A DNA stretch of 17,304 bases from an uncultured Clostridia bacterium (GTDB lineage: Bacteria > Bacillota > Clostridia > TANB77 > CAG-508). The notes below the pieces were generated by a model. It searched no databases. It was not told where the DNA came from and was given only the letters and a program-made list of their open reading frames with translations. The stretch spans positions 1 through 17,304 of the forward strand of contig CATLGL010000018.1 of NCBI GenBank assembly GCA_949935895.1, written 5' to 3'. Positions within the stretch are counted from its first letter, which is position 1, and every line of letters begins with the position of its first letter. Both the position numbers and the translations under genes were made by a program. Of this stretch, positions 16,778 to 17,304 are shown one piece after another.

Positions 16778-17226
16778 ATGAGAATGTCAGATATAATAGA
16801 AGAATTTATTAAAGAATTATTAAAAGACGAAGAAGAATATGTTGAAATACAAAGAAATGAACTCGCAGAACATTTTAATTGTGTTCCATCACAAATTAAT
16901 TATGTAATACAAACAAGATTTAAACCATCACAAGGCTATTATGTAGAAAGTAAACGTCGGAGGGCGGTGGACATATTCGAATAAAAAAAATAAACATTAC
17001 AAAAAGTAATTATTTAATGCATATTATTGCAAGTTTAGAGGACAGAATTACAGCAGGAGAAGTCGATATCTATTTAAGTAATTTTTTATCTTATGACATT
17101 ATTTCCGAAAAAGAAGCGAAACTATTAAAAGTGGCAACAAGTGATAATGTATTAGTAGTTCCTCCAGAACTTCGAGATAGGTTAAGAGCTAATATTTTTA
17201 AAAATATGTTGTTAAATATAGTATGA
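16778..17226 (+). CDS. ctsR: Heat-shock repressor CtsR (two CGG +1 sites within 8 bases)
   Basis: AAAGGAG at 16764-16770 and the CtsR operator just upstream fix the start at 16778. CtsR represses clp and related protein quality-control genes and is released on stress. The N-terminal DNA-binding half is clear: MSDIIEEFIKELL, a helix-turn-helix with CVPSQINYVIQTRF, and YYVESKR. The frame then stops at 16984, while the C-terminal half (residues such as LEDRIT, EKEAKLL and ELRDRLRANIFKNML) is in another frame. Skipping C16958 and C16965 turns the intervening bases into R-G-G-G-G-H-I-R-I, the glycine wing that is nearly invariant in CtsR, and gives 148 residues, the usual family length. Nothing else in the gene is damaged. 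A stop-interrupted pseudogene is possible but unlikely with the operator and both halves intact. Confidence 0.9.
16958..16968 (+). other. Double CGG +1 recoding site in the glycine wing of ctsR
   Basis: The zero frame reads CGT CGG AGG GCG GTG. Dropping C16958 and C16965, each the first base of an in-frame CGG as reached, gives CGT GGA GGG GGT GGA CAT. The two shifts add to a net +2. Confidence 0.8.
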
Positions 17227-17304
17227 TAAGAATCAAAGCGAGTGATACTTAGAAAATAAGGTTTTTTGAAAAGGTTTGTTGTTTTAGTATAAGAACAGGC
17301 TATA
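17227..17304 (+). promoter_or_regulatory. End of window, possible promoter
   Basis: TTGAAA at 17266-17271 and TATAAG at 17288-17293, 16 bases apart, could be a promoter for a gene beyond the window. CtsR genes are often followed by mcsA or clpC, but no start is visible here. Confidence 0.3.

Noticed and set aside
5293..16968. Simple reassignment of CGG to another amino acid
   Set aside because: CGG reassignments are known in some bacteria, but here the reading frame changes after each CGG, so a triplet reassignment cannot restore the proteins.
5293..16968. Systematic sequencing or assembly error adding C before GG
   Set aside because: Not fully excluded. It is disfavoured because the extra C is always in front of an in-frame glycine codon, never before the many out-of-phase GG pairs. 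Raw reads would decide it.
5236..17226. Pseudogenes through ordinary decay
   Set aside because: All eight breaks are single extra C bases at in-frame CGG. There are no premature stops of another origin, no deletions and no missing catalytic residues. Promoters, operators and ribosome binding sites are intact.

Overview
The window comes from a strongly AT-rich Bacillota genome, probably an uncultured gut-type Clostridia (inference). Evidence: AGA-dominated arginine usage, GGAG-type ribosome binding sites, a ctsR gene with its operator, a cohesin/dockerin pair, MBG, Big_3 and DUF5011 surface domains, and a clostridial pilin-like leader. All genes lie on the + strand.

Layout. 1-3842: 3' part of a giant MBG/Ig-repeat surface protein, with terminator. 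4203-4829: small membrane-anchored protein that repeats the last module of the giant protein. 5236-6391: tail-anchored cohesin protein. 6407-10394: dockerin protein with Ig repeats, in the same operon. 10560-10853: small beta-rich protein. 10979-14301: ABC ATPase and FtsX-type permease. 14362-14586: small charged protein behind a hairpin. 14756-16426: pilin-like adhesin. 16778-17226: ctsR behind a CtsR operator. The first two thirds looks like a cell-surface display locus in which a membrane-anchored cohesin could hold the dockerin protein.

The main observation is about decoding. Five genes (cohesin protein, dockerin protein, ABC ATPase, ABC permease, ctsR) do not read through in one frame. 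They contain eight +1 disruptions in total. Each one falls on an in-frame CGG codon, and each is repaired by skipping the C and reading the next three bases as a glycine codon (GGA six times, GGT twice). The repaired proteins are canonical: the Walker A motif, the glycine run in the CtsR wing, the end of the FtsX permease, and family-typical lengths. By eye, every in-frame CGG in the window is such a site. About 15 other CGG trinucleotides in genes lie out of frame, and those genes read normally. The simplest biological reading is that CGG is not an arginine codon here, and that CGGN is decoded as glycine with a +1 shift. The main alternative, a systematic one-base sequencing or assembly error before GG, has to be excluded with raw reads.
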